Positions 1 to 7,766 of a stretch of DNA of 64,000 bases are shown in pieces. Source of the stretch: Martelella sp. NC20. GTDB taxonomy: Bacteria > Pseudomonadota > Alphaproteobacteria > Rhizobiales > Rhizobiaceae. The first letter of the stretch is position 1. Every line of letters begins with the position of its first letter. Both the position numbers and the translations under genes were made by a program. The notes beneath the pieces are model-generated. The model saw nothing but the letters and a program-made list of their open reading frames with translations, searched no databases and had not been told where the DNA came from. The stretch is taken from NCBI RefSeq assembly GCF_013459645.1, contig NZ_CP054861.1, positions 4,142,001 to 4,206,000 of the forward strand. Direction: 5' to 3'.

Positions 1-905
1 CCCGTCAGCCAGTCCAGATAATTGCGAACAACGGTCGACTCGGCCGACATCGGGCTCATATTGCGCAGCTTCTTCATCTCCGCATCGGCCTTTTCACGGG
101 CTTCCTTGGAGAGCTTGGTCTTCTTGATGCGCTCTTCGAGCTCGGCCATTTCGTCGCGGCCGTCCTCGCCCTCGCCGAGTTCCTTCTGAATGGCCTTCAT
201 CTGCTCGTTCAGGTAATATTCGCGCTGGGTCTTCTCCATCTGCCGCTTGACGCGGGTACGGATGCGCTTTTCGACCTGAAGGACGGAGATTTCGCCTTCC
301 ATGAAGCCGAGCGCCTTTTCGAGACGGCCCTTCACGCTGGTGGTTTCCAGCATCTCCTGCTTTTCGGTCAGCTTGATCGCAAGATGCGAGGCGACCGTAT
401 CGGCAAGCTTCGAATAATCCTCGATCTGGCCGGCGGCGCCGATGACCTCGGGCGAAACCTTCTTGTTCAGCTTCACGTAATTCTCGAACTCGGAGACGAC
501 CGAGCGCGACAGCGCTTCGATTTCGACCGCGTCTTCTTCCGGCTCGGAGAGCTCGCTGGCATTGGCTTCGTAGAAGTCGTTCTCAAGGCGGATATCGTCG
601 ATTGCCGCGCGCGCCTTGCCTTCGACCAGAACCTTTACGGTCCCGTCGGGCAATTTCAGCAATTGCAGCACGTTGGCGATCGTGCCGATGCGGTAAAGCG
701 CGTCCGGCTCCGGATCATCGTCGCCGGCATTGATCTGGGTGACCAGCATGATCTGGCGATCGGCATTCATCACTTCTTCAAGCGCGCGGATGGATTTCTC
801 GCGGCCGACGAACAGCGGAACGATCATGTGGGGGAAAACCACGATGTCACGCAAGGGCAACACGGGGAAAGCGGCGTTTTCCGCTGCTGGCGCGTTCTGC
901 GTCAT
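1..905 (-). CDS. lon: ATP-dependent Lon protease, N-terminal part (cut by window edge)
   Basis: Lon is a cytoplasmic AAA+ serine protease that degrades misfolded and regulatory proteins. Only the first ~301 residues lie in the window; the AAA+ module and the Ser-Lys protease domain would be beyond position 1. Visible parts are the N-terminal LON substrate-binding domain (opening with PVLPLRDIVVFPHMIVPLFV, a typical family start) and the following coiled-coil region (KRIRTRVKRQMEKTQREYYL, EQMKAIQKELGE). The ATG at 903-905 is preceded on the minus strand by a purine-rich GGAAAGGAAAAAG sequence. A heat-shock promoter match lies about 95 bp upstream. It follows clpX in the same direction, the usual rhizobial order clpP-clpX-lon. 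Confidence 0.97.
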   Translation of the reverse strand, partial: MTQNAPAAENAAFPVLPLRDIVVFPHMIVPLFVGREKSIRALEEVMNADRQIMLVTQINAGDDDPEPDALYRIGTIANVLQLLKLPDGTVKVLVEGKARAAIDDIRLENDFYEANASELSEPEEDAVEIEALSRSVVSEFENYVKLNKKVSPEVIGAAGQIEDYSKLADTVASHLAIKLTEKQEMLETTSVKGRLEKALGFMEGEISVLQVEKRIRTRVKRQMEKTQREYYLNEQMKAIQKELGEGEDGRDEMAELEERIKKTKLSKEAREKADAEMKKLRNMSPMSAESTVVRNYLDWLT

Positions 906-998
906 GTCTTTTTCCTTTCCGACCGCCCGGAGGGAGACCGGGCAGCATTGACGGGTCGTTGGGAGCAACCCGTAGCTTCATCTCGATTGTTGCGGAAC

Positions 999-1027
999 AA
1001 GTGGCGCTTTAAAAGCGCGATTTCAAG
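999..1027 (-). promoter_or_regulatory. RpoH (sigma-32) type heat-shock promoter for lon
   Basis: On the minus strand CTTGAA (1022-1027) is separated by exactly 17 bases from CCACTT (999-1004). The alphaproteobacterial RpoH consensus is roughly CTTGAA-N17/18-CYATNT. It lies upstream of lon and downstream of the clpX terminator-like hairpin, so lon can be transcribed independently in heat shock. Assignment by motif only. Confidence 0.6.
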
Positions 1028-1099
1028 CTGTACCGCAAATTCGGCGGAACAAACCGGCAATCTCGGCCGTTACGTGCCGGATATGCCCTAAAACGCCAA

Positions 1100-1126
1100 G
1101 GGCAGGGCGATAAAACCGCCCTGCCC
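1100..1126 (-). terminator. Hairpin downstream of clpX
   Basis: A perfect 10-bp stem (1100-1109 with 1117-1126, GGGCAGGGCG/CGCCCTGCCC) with a 7-base loop lies 28 bp beyond the clpX stop. On the minus strand it is followed by TTGGCGTTTTAG, a weak T tract, so termination is likely but perhaps incomplete. Confidence 0.55.
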
Positions 1127-1153
1127 GCGCATGTATTTCAATATGCGCCTGCC

Positions 1154-2434
1154 TCAGGCCGAGGCATTGGCCTTGTCGCCGGCGCGATTCTCGTAGATGT
1201 AGAGCGGCTGGGCGGTGCCTTCGACGACCTCTTCCGAGATCACGACCTCGCGGACCCCCTTCAGGGCCGGCAACTCGAACATCGTATCGAGCAGGATTTT
1301 CTCCATGATCGAGCGGAGGCCGCGCGCGCCGGTCTTGCGTTCGATCGCGCGGCGCGAAATGGCGATCAGCGCGTCATCCTGGAACGACAGTTCCACGTCC
1401 TCCATTTCGAACAGGCGCTGATACTGCTTGACCAGCGCATTCTTCGGCTCGGTCAGGATCTGCATCAGGGCTGACTCATCGAGGTCTTCCAGCGTCGCGA
1501 TCACCGGCAGACGGCCGATGAATTCGGGGATAAGCCCGAACTTCACCAGGTCTTCCGGCTCCAGTTCCCGCAGCACATCGCCGACGCGACGGTCATCGGC
1601 AGCCTTAACGGATGCGCCGAAGCCGATCGAGGTGCGCTCGCCGCGCGCCGAGATGACCTTGTCGAGGCCCGCGAACGCGCCGCCGCACAGGAACAGGATG
1701 TTGGTGGTGTCGACCTGCAGGAATTCCTGCTGCGGATGCTTGCGCCCGCCCTGCGGGGGCACGGAGGCGACAGTGCCTTCCATGATCTTCAAGAGCGCCT
1801 GCTGAACGCCCTCGCCCGACACGTCGCGGGTGATCGAGGGATTGTCGGACTTGCGCGAAATCTTGTCGACCTCGTCGATATAGACGATGCCGCGCTGGGC
1901 GCGTTCGACATTGTAATCGGCGGACTGCAAGAGCTTCAGAATGATGTTCTCGACGTCCTCTCCGACATATCCCGCTTCCGTCAGCGTCGTCGCGTCGGCC
2001 ATGGTGAACGGCACGTCGATGATGCGGGCGAGCGTCTGGGCAAGATAGGTCTTGCCGCAACCGGTCGGACCGACGAGCAGGATATTGGACTTGGCAAGCT
2101 CGATCTCGCCGCCGCCCTTGGCGGCATGGGCAAGCCGCTTGTAATGGTTATGGACCGCCACCGACAGGATGCGCTTTGCATGGTTCTGTCCGATCACATA
2201 CTCGTCCAGAACCTCCATGATCTCCTGCGGAGTGGGCACGCCGTCGCTCGACTTCACCATTGAGGTCTTGTTTTCCTCGCGGATGATGTCCATGCACAGC
2301 TCAACGCATTCATCACAGATGAACACGGTCGGGCCAGCGATCAGTTTACGGACCTCGTGCTGGCTCTTTCCGCAAAAGGAACAATAGAGCGTGTTCTTCG
2401 AGTCACCGCCATTGTTACCGCCGACTTTGCTCAT
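1154..2434 (-). CDS. clpX: ClpX, ATP-binding specificity subunit of ClpXP protease
   Basis: ClpX is an AAA+ unfoldase that recognises substrates (including ssrA-tagged proteins) and feeds them into ClpP. The 426-residue product has the N-terminal C4 zinc-binding domain ([11 protein letters not shown]...CDECVELC, about residues 15-42), Walker A (GPTGCGKT), Walker B ([10 protein letters not shown]), and the IGF loop (RTSIGFGA) that docks on ClpP, with a complete C-terminal domain. Start chosen at the ATG 2432-2434 (MSKVGG), the family start, preceded by GGAAGGAAGTGATA; a GTG two codons upstream is also open. clpP lies 394 bp upstream in the same direction. Confidence 0.98.
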   Translation of the reverse strand: MSKVGGNNGGDSKNTLYCSFCGKSQHEVRKLIAGPTVFICDECVELCMDIIREENKTSMVKSSDGVPTPQEIMEVLDEYVIGQNHAKRILSVAVHNHYKRLAHAAKGGGEIELAKSNILLVGPTGCGKTYLAQTLARIIDVPFTMADATTLTEAGYVGEDVENIILKLLQSADYNVERAQRGIVYIDEVDKISRKSDNPSITRDVSGEGVQQALLKIMEGTVASVPPQGGRKHPQQEFLQVDTTNILFLCGGAFAGLDKVISARGERTSIGFGASVKAADDRRVGDVLRELEPEDLVKFGLIPEFIGRLPVIATLEDLDESALMQILTEPKNALVKQYQRLFEMEDVELSFQDDALIAISRRAIERKTGARGLRSIMEKILLDTMFELPALKGVREVVISEEVVEGTAQPLYIYENRAGDKANASA

Positions 2435-2440
2435 TATCAC

Positions 2441-2827
2441 TTCCTTCCAGTAAGCCGCCCACCTGGAACGGCCACTATCTTATTCGCTTTCTGCCGCCCT
2501 GAAGAACGCTCGCAAAACAAAAGGGCAACAACACGACGGGTCATGCCCGCTTCCGGGCCATGCCGTCAAGCCCGGCCCTGTTACGCACTACCCAGCACTG
2601 TTACGCACTACGATGTCGTAACAGCTTCGGTTTGCCATACTATTAACGGCTTATACGGCGGATAAAACCCCAAAAGCGCCGACCGGCAAGATTTGCATAT
2701 CGCGAATTGCAACTCTGCGACATGTCCCGGGCCGGTCAAACACAACCGTCAATCCGAAAACGCGAACGAATCGGCCGAAAACGCGAACGATCCGGCCGAA
2801 AACGCGAACGATCCGGACTGGCCGGCT
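2441..2827. repeat. clpP-clpX intergenic region with two short tandem repeats
   Basis: No gene is seen in these 387 bp. Immediately past the clpP stop there are three direct copies of a 21-bp unit (CCGAAAACGCGAACGA plus 5 bases; 2754-2774, 2775-2795, 2796-2816), the last two identical and the first differing near its 3' end. Farther on, TTACGCACTAC occurs twice, 20 bp apart (2581 and 2601). The clpX promoter must lie here if clpX is not read through from clpP, but no clear -35/-10 pair stands out. Confidence 0.8.
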
Positions 2828-3454
2828 TCAGCTCACGCCTTCGATTTCGCTGCGCGAGGTCATGACCTTGTCGATAAGACCCCAGTCCTTCGCCTCGCCG
2901 GCATCCATGAAATGGTCACGATCGAGCGTCTTTTCAACTTCCTCGTAAGTCTTGCCGCAATGGCGGACATAGACCTCGTTCAGCTTGCGCTTCATCTTGA
3001 TGATGTCGCGGGCATGGCGCTCGATGTCCGACGCCTGCCCCTGGAAGCCGCCGGAAGGCTGATGGACCATGATGCGCGCGTTCGGCGTGGCAAAGCGCAT
3101 GCCCTTTTCACCGGCCGCAAGCAGCAGCGAACCCATGGAGGCCGCCTGGCCGACGCACAGGGTGGAAACGGCGGGACGGATGAATTGCATGGTGTCGTAG
3201 ATCGCCATGCCGGCCGTTACCACGCCGCCTGGCGAGTTGATGTAAAGCGCGATCTCCTTCTTCGGGTTCTCTGCTTCGAGAAACAGCAGCTGCGCGCAGA
3301 CGAGCGACGCCAGATGGTCCTCGACGGGCCCGGTCAGGAAAATGATCCGCTCCTTCAAAAGGCGCGAATAGATGTCATAGGAACGTTCGCCGCGATTGGT
3401 CTGCTCCACAACCATGGGAACGAGGGCCATCGCGGTGTCTACGGGATTTGTCAT
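2828..3454 (-). CDS. clpP: ClpP, proteolytic subunit of Clp protease
   Basis: ClpP is the tetradecameric serine peptidase that works with ClpX or ClpA in the cytoplasm. The 208-residue product has the catalytic Ser in [16 protein letters not shown], the catalytic His in [13 protein letters not shown], and the Asp near the C-terminal third ([13 protein letters not shown]). Length is normal. The ATG at 3454 follows GAAGGACAGCC, a good ribosome site. A heat-shock promoter with a duplicated -35 element lies 60-90 bp upstream. Confidence 0.98.
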   Translation of the reverse strand: MTNPVDTAMALVPMVVEQTNRGERSYDIYSRLLKERIIFLTGPVEDHLASLVCAQLLFLEAENPKKEIALYINSPGGVVTAGMAIYDTMQFIRPAVSTLCVGQAASMGSLLLAAGEKGMRFATPNARIMVHQPSGGFQGQASDIERHARDIIKMKRKLNEVYVRHCGKTYEEVEKTLDRDHFMDAGEAKDWGLIDKVMTSRSEIEGVS

Positions 3455-3512
3455 GGCTGTCCTTCGGGCGGCTGATTGTCGCCGGTCTTATTCGAATCTT
3501 GTCGTCCCTCCT

Positions 3513-3542
3513 ACATAGAGTGCCACACCTTGTCACTTCAAG
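3513..3542 (-). promoter_or_regulatory. RpoH-type heat-shock promoter for clpP
   Basis: On the minus strand CTTGAA (3537-3542) is followed after 18 bases by CTATGT (3513-3518), matching the alphaproteobacterial RpoH consensus CTTGAA-N17/18-CYATNT at every specified position. The -10 box is about 60 bp before the clpP start codon. The -35 hexamer lies inside a 21-bp tandem duplication, so a second CTTGAA sits exactly 21 bp upstream. Confidence 0.7.
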
Positions 3543-3573
3543 AGATGGTTTGGTCACTTCAAGAGATGGTTTG
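3532..3573. repeat. Perfect 21-bp tandem duplication carrying the clpP -35 box
   Basis: GTCACTTCAAGAGATGGTTTG occurs twice in direct succession (3532-3552 and 3553-3573) without mismatch. Each copy holds TTCAAG, the complement of the CTTGAA -35 element. The rest of the 3455-3755 intergenic region shows no gene. Confidence 0.9.
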
Positions 3574-3755
3574 CATCTCGCGCGAAAGGCTGCGCCATCA
3601 GAAAGGTCCTTTTATTCATGCTTCAACTGTGCAAAACTTCCTCCGCGTACAAACTTAATCGATTAATACCAAAAATGGGCCGGAACCTATCTGGAGGATA
3701 GGTCTCGCGCTCGCTATGTTCAGGCCCCCGCATCAAAGGAATTCGGGATTTCGAT

Positions 3756-4952
3756 TTGCCGTATAACTTGACCGCAGTCATAGCATGGTCGGCAGACAGT
3801 CTGCTTCTGGCCGCCTTTCTGCTCCCCCTGTGGTTGCGGAATCGGGCGCGTATGTATGTGGTTTACTGGGTTCTGGCGCTACTCGCCCAGGCAATCGGAC
3901 TTGCTCTGCTCATGCTCGCCCATCGCGACGACCTTCGTCTGATCGGCATGATAGCGTTCACAGGCCTGATCTGCGCCCGCGCGCTTTCGACCGCGGGACT
4001 GCTCAGCCTTTGCGGCGAAGACCGGCCCGCGGCTTTCACCATGGCGATCGTCGGCGTCTGGTTCACCGCTGTGATTTTCAGCAGGATTGCGGGTTTTGAC
4101 AGCGTTGCCAATGTCGCGAGCTTCTATGTCGCAGCCTTCGCGATCTCCATTTACGGCTTTTATTTCATGGTGAGGAACGTGCACTCTCTCAGAGTGCATT
4201 TTCGCCGGTCGCTCATGGCGGTTTTTGCGTTTGAGGCCCTCACATGCCTTGCCCTTTTAAGCGCCTACAATATGCAGAATTCGCCGCCCTCACTTGGTAG
4301 CGCAACCACCTCGATTGCCCTCATAACGGGATTTGTGCTGTTCTCCCTCAAGGGATTCCTCGCGGTATGGCTGACCGTCGAGAGGCTGGAACGGGATCTG
4401 CGCGACCTTGCCTTCAGCGATCCGCTCACCAACGTCTTGAACAGGCGCGGCGTGATTGATGAAATCGAGAAAATGTCCCACCGCTCCGCCAAGACCGATC
4501 TGTTTGCCTTTTTTTCGCTCGATCTCGACAATTTCAAGAGCATCAATGATGCTCACGGCCACAGCGCGGGCGACAGGGCGCTGGTAAATTTCACCCACGT
4601 GGTGCGCCAGTGCCTGCGCGAAAGGGACATTTTCGGCCGCACCGGCGGCGAAGAATTCGCAATCTTCACACGGGTCACCGACCGCAAGACCGCAGGCCAG
4701 ATAGCGGAGAGGATCAGGTCTTCTCTGGAGGCCACGCCGTTTCGCGAAGACGGCCGTGAACTGAGGATGACTGTCAGCATCGGCGTCACACTGATGCGCG
4801 GCCGGATCGGCGATATCGAATCCATGCTCACCGAGGCCGACCGCGCGCTGTACAAGGCGAAGGGTGACGGGCGCAATCGCATCGTGTTCTACGATGGCCC
4901 GGCGCAACCGCTCGCCGAGGCCGCCGAGCACGAGGTCGCACTCGCCGTGTAA
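3756..4952 (+). CDS. Membrane-bound diguanylate cyclase (GGDEF)
   Basis: Predicted to make c-di-GMP from two GTP. The first ~210 residues form six or seven hydrophobic segments with no recognised sensor family; the GGDEF domain follows (about 215-385). The active-site motif is GGEEF in GRTGGEEFAIF, preceded by RERD exactly five residues upstream, an intact RxxD inhibitory site, so product inhibition is expected. SDPLTNVLNRRG and DLDNFKSINDAHGH are the other conserved GGDEF blocks. No EAL domain is present. The start is TTG at 3756, with AAAGGA about 15 bp upstream, so the exact start is not certain. It diverges from clpP. Confidence 0.93.
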   Translation: MPYNLTAVIAWSADSLLLAAFLLPLWLRNRARMYVVYWVLALLAQAIGLALLMLAHRDDLRLIGMIAFTGLICARALSTAGLLSLCGEDRPAAFTMAIVGVWFTAVIFSRIAGFDSVANVASFYVAAFAISIYGFYFMVRNVHSLRVHFRRSLMAVFAFEALTCLALLSAYNMQNSPPSLGSATTSIALITGFVLFSLKGFLAVWLTVERLERDLRDLAFSDPLTNVLNRRGVIDEIEKMSHRSAKTDLFAFFSLDLDNFKSINDAHGHSAGDRALVNFTHVVRQCLRERDIFGRTGGEEFAIFTRVTDRKTAGQIAERIRSSLEATPFREDGRELRMTVSIGVTLMRGRIGDIESMLTEADRALYKAKGDGRNRIVFYDGPAQPLAEAAEHEVALAV

Positions 4953-4986
4953 CGGCTTGCAGCCTGTGAATTATTCGGACTGCGTG

Positions 4987-5012
4987 ACGGGCGACGGCTA
5001 CGCATCGCCCGT
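4987..5012. terminator. Hairpin between converging genes
   Basis: ACGGGCGA (4987-4994) pairs with TCGCCCGT (5005-5012); flanking GGAC/GTCC bases can extend the stem. It lies between the 3' ends of the cyclase and the sulfhydrylase genes, where a bidirectional terminator is expected, but there is no T run. Confidence 0.4.
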
Positions 5013-5032
5013 CCGAACAGATCAGATCCTGC

Positions 5033-6316
5033 TCAAATCCTGCTCAGGGCCTGCTCGAGATCGGCAATGATATCATTGACATCCTCGATACCGATCGACA
5101 GACGGACCACATCCGGACCGGCGCCGGCCGCGACCTGCTGTTCCGGCGTAAGCTGTGCATGGGTTGTGGATGCAGGGTGGATAACCAGCGACTTTGTATC
5201 GCCGATATTGGCGAGATGCGAGAACAGTTCGAGACCGCCGACAAAGGTCTTTCCGGCCTCGTAACCGCCCTTCAGGCCAAAGGTGAAGACGGCCCCTGCC
5301 CCCTTCGGCGAATAACGCTGCTGAAGACCATGATTGGCATCGTCCTCCAGCCCGCAATAGCCGACCCAGGACACCTTGTCCGACTGCTTCAGCCATTTGG
5401 CGACGGCCAGGGCATTGTCGCAATGGCGCTGCATGCGCAGCGGCAGGGTTTCGATCCCGGTCGCAATCATGAACGCGTTGAACGGCGAGATCGCCGGCCC
5501 CAGGTCACGCAGGCTCAACACCCGGGCGCCGAGCGCGAAGGCGAGACTGCCGAAGGCCTCGTGGACCACCAGGCCGCCATATTCGCTGCGCGGTTCAGAC
5601 AGCATCGGATACTTGCCCGATTTCGACCAGTCGAACGTACCGCCATCGACCAGAATCCCGCCCATGGAGTTGCCGTGGCCGCCGAGGAACTTGGTCAGCG
5701 AATGCACGACGATATCGGCGCCATGCGCGATCGGGCGCACCAGATAGGGCGTGGCCATGGTGTTGTCCACGATCAGCGGCAGGCCGTGATCATGCGCGAC
5801 CCTGGCGATCGCCTCGATATCGACGAATGTGCCGCCCGGGTTGGCGAGGCTTTCGATGAAGACCGCCTTGGTGCGATCATCGATTTCAGCGGCGAAGCTC
5901 TCGGGATCGGCAGGATCGGCCCAGCGCACCTGCCAGCCGAAGTTCTCGAACGAATGGCCGAACTGGTTGATCGAACCGCCGTAGAGACGACGGGCGGCGA
6001 CGAAATTGTCTCCGGGCTGCATCAGCATGTGAAATGTCAGGAACTGGGCGGCATGACCGGACGCAACCGCAAGGGCCGCCGACCCGCCCTCAAGGGCTGC
6101 GACGCGCTCCTCGAGCACGGCCGTGGTCGGGTTCATGATCCGGGTATAGATATTGCCGAATTCCCTGAGCCCGAAAAGGGCTGCCGCGTGATCGGAATCG
6201 TTGAAGACGAACGAGGTCGTCTGATAGATCGGCGTGGCCCGCGCGTTCGTGGCGCTGTCGGGTGCAGCGCCCGCATGGATCGAAAGCGTCGAAAATCCCG
6301 GTTCCCGGTTTTCCAT
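5033..6316 (-). CDS. O-acetylhomoserine sulfhydrylase (aminocarboxypropyltransferase), PLP enzyme
   Basis: Member of the Cys/Met metabolism PLP family that converts O-acetyl- or O-succinylhomoserine plus sulfide to homocysteine in methionine synthesis. The 427-residue product opens with [14 protein letters not shown] and [11 protein letters not shown]. The PLP lysine is in [22 protein letters not shown] and the long C-terminal region ([14 protein letters not shown]) are as in MetY-type enzymes. Start chosen at ATG 6314-6316 because it follows GGAAGGAATTCACG and matches the family start; the open frame extends ~98 codons farther without homology. A CoA-binding protein of the YccU type lies close by, a pairing usual in rhizobia. 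Gene symbol left open because metY and metZ cannot be separated by eye. Confidence 0.93.
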   Translation of the reverse strand: MENREPGFSTLSIHAGAAPDSATNARATPIYQTTSFVFNDSDHAAALFGLREFGNIYTRIMNPTTAVLEERVAALEGGSAALAVASGHAAQFLTFHMLMQPGDNFVAARRLYGGSINQFGHSFENFGWQVRWADPADPESFAAEIDDRTKAVFIESLANPGGTFVDIEAIARVAHDHGLPLIVDNTMATPYLVRPIAHGADIVVHSLTKFLGGHGNSMGGILVDGGTFDWSKSGKYPMLSEPRSEYGGLVVHEAFGSLAFALGARVLSLRDLGPAISPFNAFMIATGIETLPLRMQRHCDNALAVAKWLKQSDKVSWVGYCGLEDDANHGLQQRYSPKGAGAVFTFGLKGGYEAGKTFVGGLELFSHLANIGDTKSLVIHPASTTHAQLTPEQQVAAGAGPDVVRLSIGIEDVNDIIADLEQALSRI

Positions 6317-6434
6317 CGTGAATTCCTTCCCTTTGTTGTGCCCCGGCCGAAAGCACCCTCCGGCTCTTTGATCGGGATCAATGCTGTCTTTTATACAAGT
6401 GTCAGCATTGCTGTCGACAACGAGGACAACAGCA

Positions 6435-6812
6435 ATGGATATTTTGCCCGAAGACATTGCCCGAGCCGATCGCAATCCGGCCCGCCGGCATCGATCGAAA
6501 GCAAGGGGCCGCTCGAATGCGGTTTTCCCGGCGATCTCGACGGCGCAATTCGCCCTCGCCGAGCCGCGCGACGCCGCGGAGATGACCGAGATGATGAAGA
6601 CGCTCAACATCGATCCGGTCGAGGCGGAATTCCAGTATCGCAGGCTCTATTACGCCATGGAAGCCAATTGCGCCGGCTGCCGCGACAAGGAACGCTGCCG
6701 CGCCGACCTCGCCCGAAATACCGCCGCCGAGAACTTCCGCGACTATTGCGACAACGAGGCGCTGCTGAATGAAATGCGCGCTGAGCCGGACATGCTGCGC
6801 GAGAAAGGCTGA
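6435..6812 (+). CDS. DUF6455-like small cysteine-containing protein
   Basis: A 125-residue soluble protein of unknown function. The C-terminal half carries CAGCRDKERC, a CxxC...C cluster, within a predicted helical region (DPVEAEFQYRRLYYAMEANC), resembling the DUF6455 family common in Rhizobiales and Rhodobacterales. Start chosen at ATG 6435 because GAGGA precedes it by nine bases; 18 further codons are open upstream. It diverges from the sulfhydrylase gene across a ~118-bp promoter region and converges on the CoA-binding protein gene with a 7-bp gap. Confidence 0.75.
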   Translation: MDILPEDIARADRNPARRHRSKARGRSNAVFPAISTAQFALAEPRDAAEMTEMMKTLNIDPVEAEFQYRRLYYAMEANCAGCRDKERCRADLARNTAAENFRDYCDNEALLNEMRAEPDMLREKG

Positions 6813-6819
6813 CGCGCCT

Positions 6820-7251
6820 TCAAGCGCCGATCAAACGGGGATATTCGATGGCCGGGCACCGATCCATGATCACGGTTAGGCCCAGCTTTTCGGCCCGCTC
6901 GGCTGCGGCATCGTCGCGGATATCGAGTTGCATCCAGATGACCCGCGGCAGCGGCGCAAGCGCCAGCGCCTCGTCGACGACGCCGCCGACGAAGGCCGAG
7001 GCGCGGAAGATATCGACCATGTCGATCGCGCCCGGAATATCCGCAAGGCTGCCATAGACGCTCTGGCCGTGGATCGTCTTGCCCGCAAGCCCCGGATTGA
7101 CCGGCACGACCTCATATCCCTTCGACATCAGGAACGCCATCACCCGGTGGCTGGGGCGCTCCGGTTTGGGCGAGGCGCCGACAAGCGCGATCCGACGGAC
7201 CGTCTTCAGGACATCGATAATAATTGAATCGTCGATTTGAAGTTGTACCAT
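6820..7251 (-). CDS. CoA-binding domain protein (YccU-like)
   Basis: A 143-residue protein consisting of one CoA_binding_2 Rossmann domain. RRIALVGASPKPERPSHRVM is the nucleotide-binding start, VVPVNPG and GSLADIP the central strands, and MDRCPAIEYPRL the conserved C-terminal Cys-Pro motif. This family binds CoA; no enzyme activity is established. In rhizobia it commonly neighbours O-acetylhomoserine sulfhydrylase, as here (separated by the small DUF6455-like gene on the other strand). Confidence 0.9.
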   Translation of the reverse strand: MVQLQIDDSIIIDVLKTVRRIALVGASPKPERPSHRVMAFLMSKGYEVVPVNPGLAGKTIHGQSVYGSLADIPGAIDMVDIFRASAFVGGVVDEALALAPLPRVIWMQLDIRDDAAAERAEKLGLTVIMDRCPAIEYPRLIGA

Positions 7252-7317
7252 GGTGAAACAATTCCTTTTGACGCGGGTTATTCAGACAATCAGGGAGGCC
7301 TTCACGGGTTTTACATC

Positions 7318-7677
7318 ATGAAAACTTTCATCGCGGCCGGTTTGCTTCTGGCCTCATTCGGCACGGCGAACGCCCAGGAACCCATCAATCGTTACGACAT
7401 ACAGGACATGACCTGCAATCAGGTTCTTTCGATTTTGCGGCAGCAGGGAGCGGCGATCCTGCGCTACCCCTCCCCCAGCGGCAGCGGCCGCATCCTTTAT
7501 GACCGTTATGTCGACAACGCCGGTATCTGCTTTGGCCAGGGCGGCCATGCGATCCGTCGAGAGATCCCGACAAAGGACACCAATGCCTGCCCAACGCTGT
7601 CCTGCAAGCCCGGACCGCCCGAGTGTGACGATGGCGTTCTCGGCTTCGACATGTTCGGCTGCATCGGCAACGATTGA
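7318..7677 (+). CDS. Secreted cysteine-rich hypothetical protein
   Basis: A 119-residue protein with a clear signal peptide (MKTFIAAGLLLASFGTANA, cleavage expected before QEP). The mature part has eight cysteines, an even number fitting periplasmic disulfides (DMTCNQV, AGICFGQGG, NACPTLSCKPGPPECDD, MFGCIG). Start chosen at ATG 7318 because the signal peptide begins there; the frame is open farther upstream. No family is recognised beyond short rhizobial periplasmic proteins. It is closed by the strong hairpin at 7714-7745. Confidence 0.75.
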   Translation: MKTFIAAGLLLASFGTANAQEPINRYDIQDMTCNQVLSILRQQGAAILRYPSPSGSGRILYDRYVDNAGICFGQGGHAIRREIPTKDTNACPTLSCKPGPPECDDGVLGFDMFGCIGND

Positions 7678-7713
7678 GACGCTGACCAAAAGCTGAGCAC
7701 CAACCTAACTGAA

Positions 7714-7745
7714 AAACCCCCGCGATCGCAAGATCGCGGGGGTTT
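7714..7745. terminator. Bidirectional intrinsic terminator
   Basis: A perfect 14-bp stem (7714-7727 with 7732-7745, AAACCCCCGCGATC) closed by a GCAA tetraloop. It lies between the converging small secreted gene and the autotransporter gene. The outermost A/T pairs give each strand a short A or T tract, so it can work in both directions. Confidence 0.85.
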
Positions 7746-7766
7746 CGTCACAGAAGCCTCAGTTGC

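Noticed and set aside
2581..2611. Two TTACGCACTAC copies as a CRISPR-like array
   Set aside because: Only two copies, 20 bp apart, with no regular spacers; ordinary short repeat.
6317..6434. Possible SAM riboswitch upstream of the sulfhydrylase gene
   Set aside because: A small hairpin GCCG...CGGC exists, but the conserved SAM-II or SAM-V core elements cannot be found, so no riboswitch is claimed.
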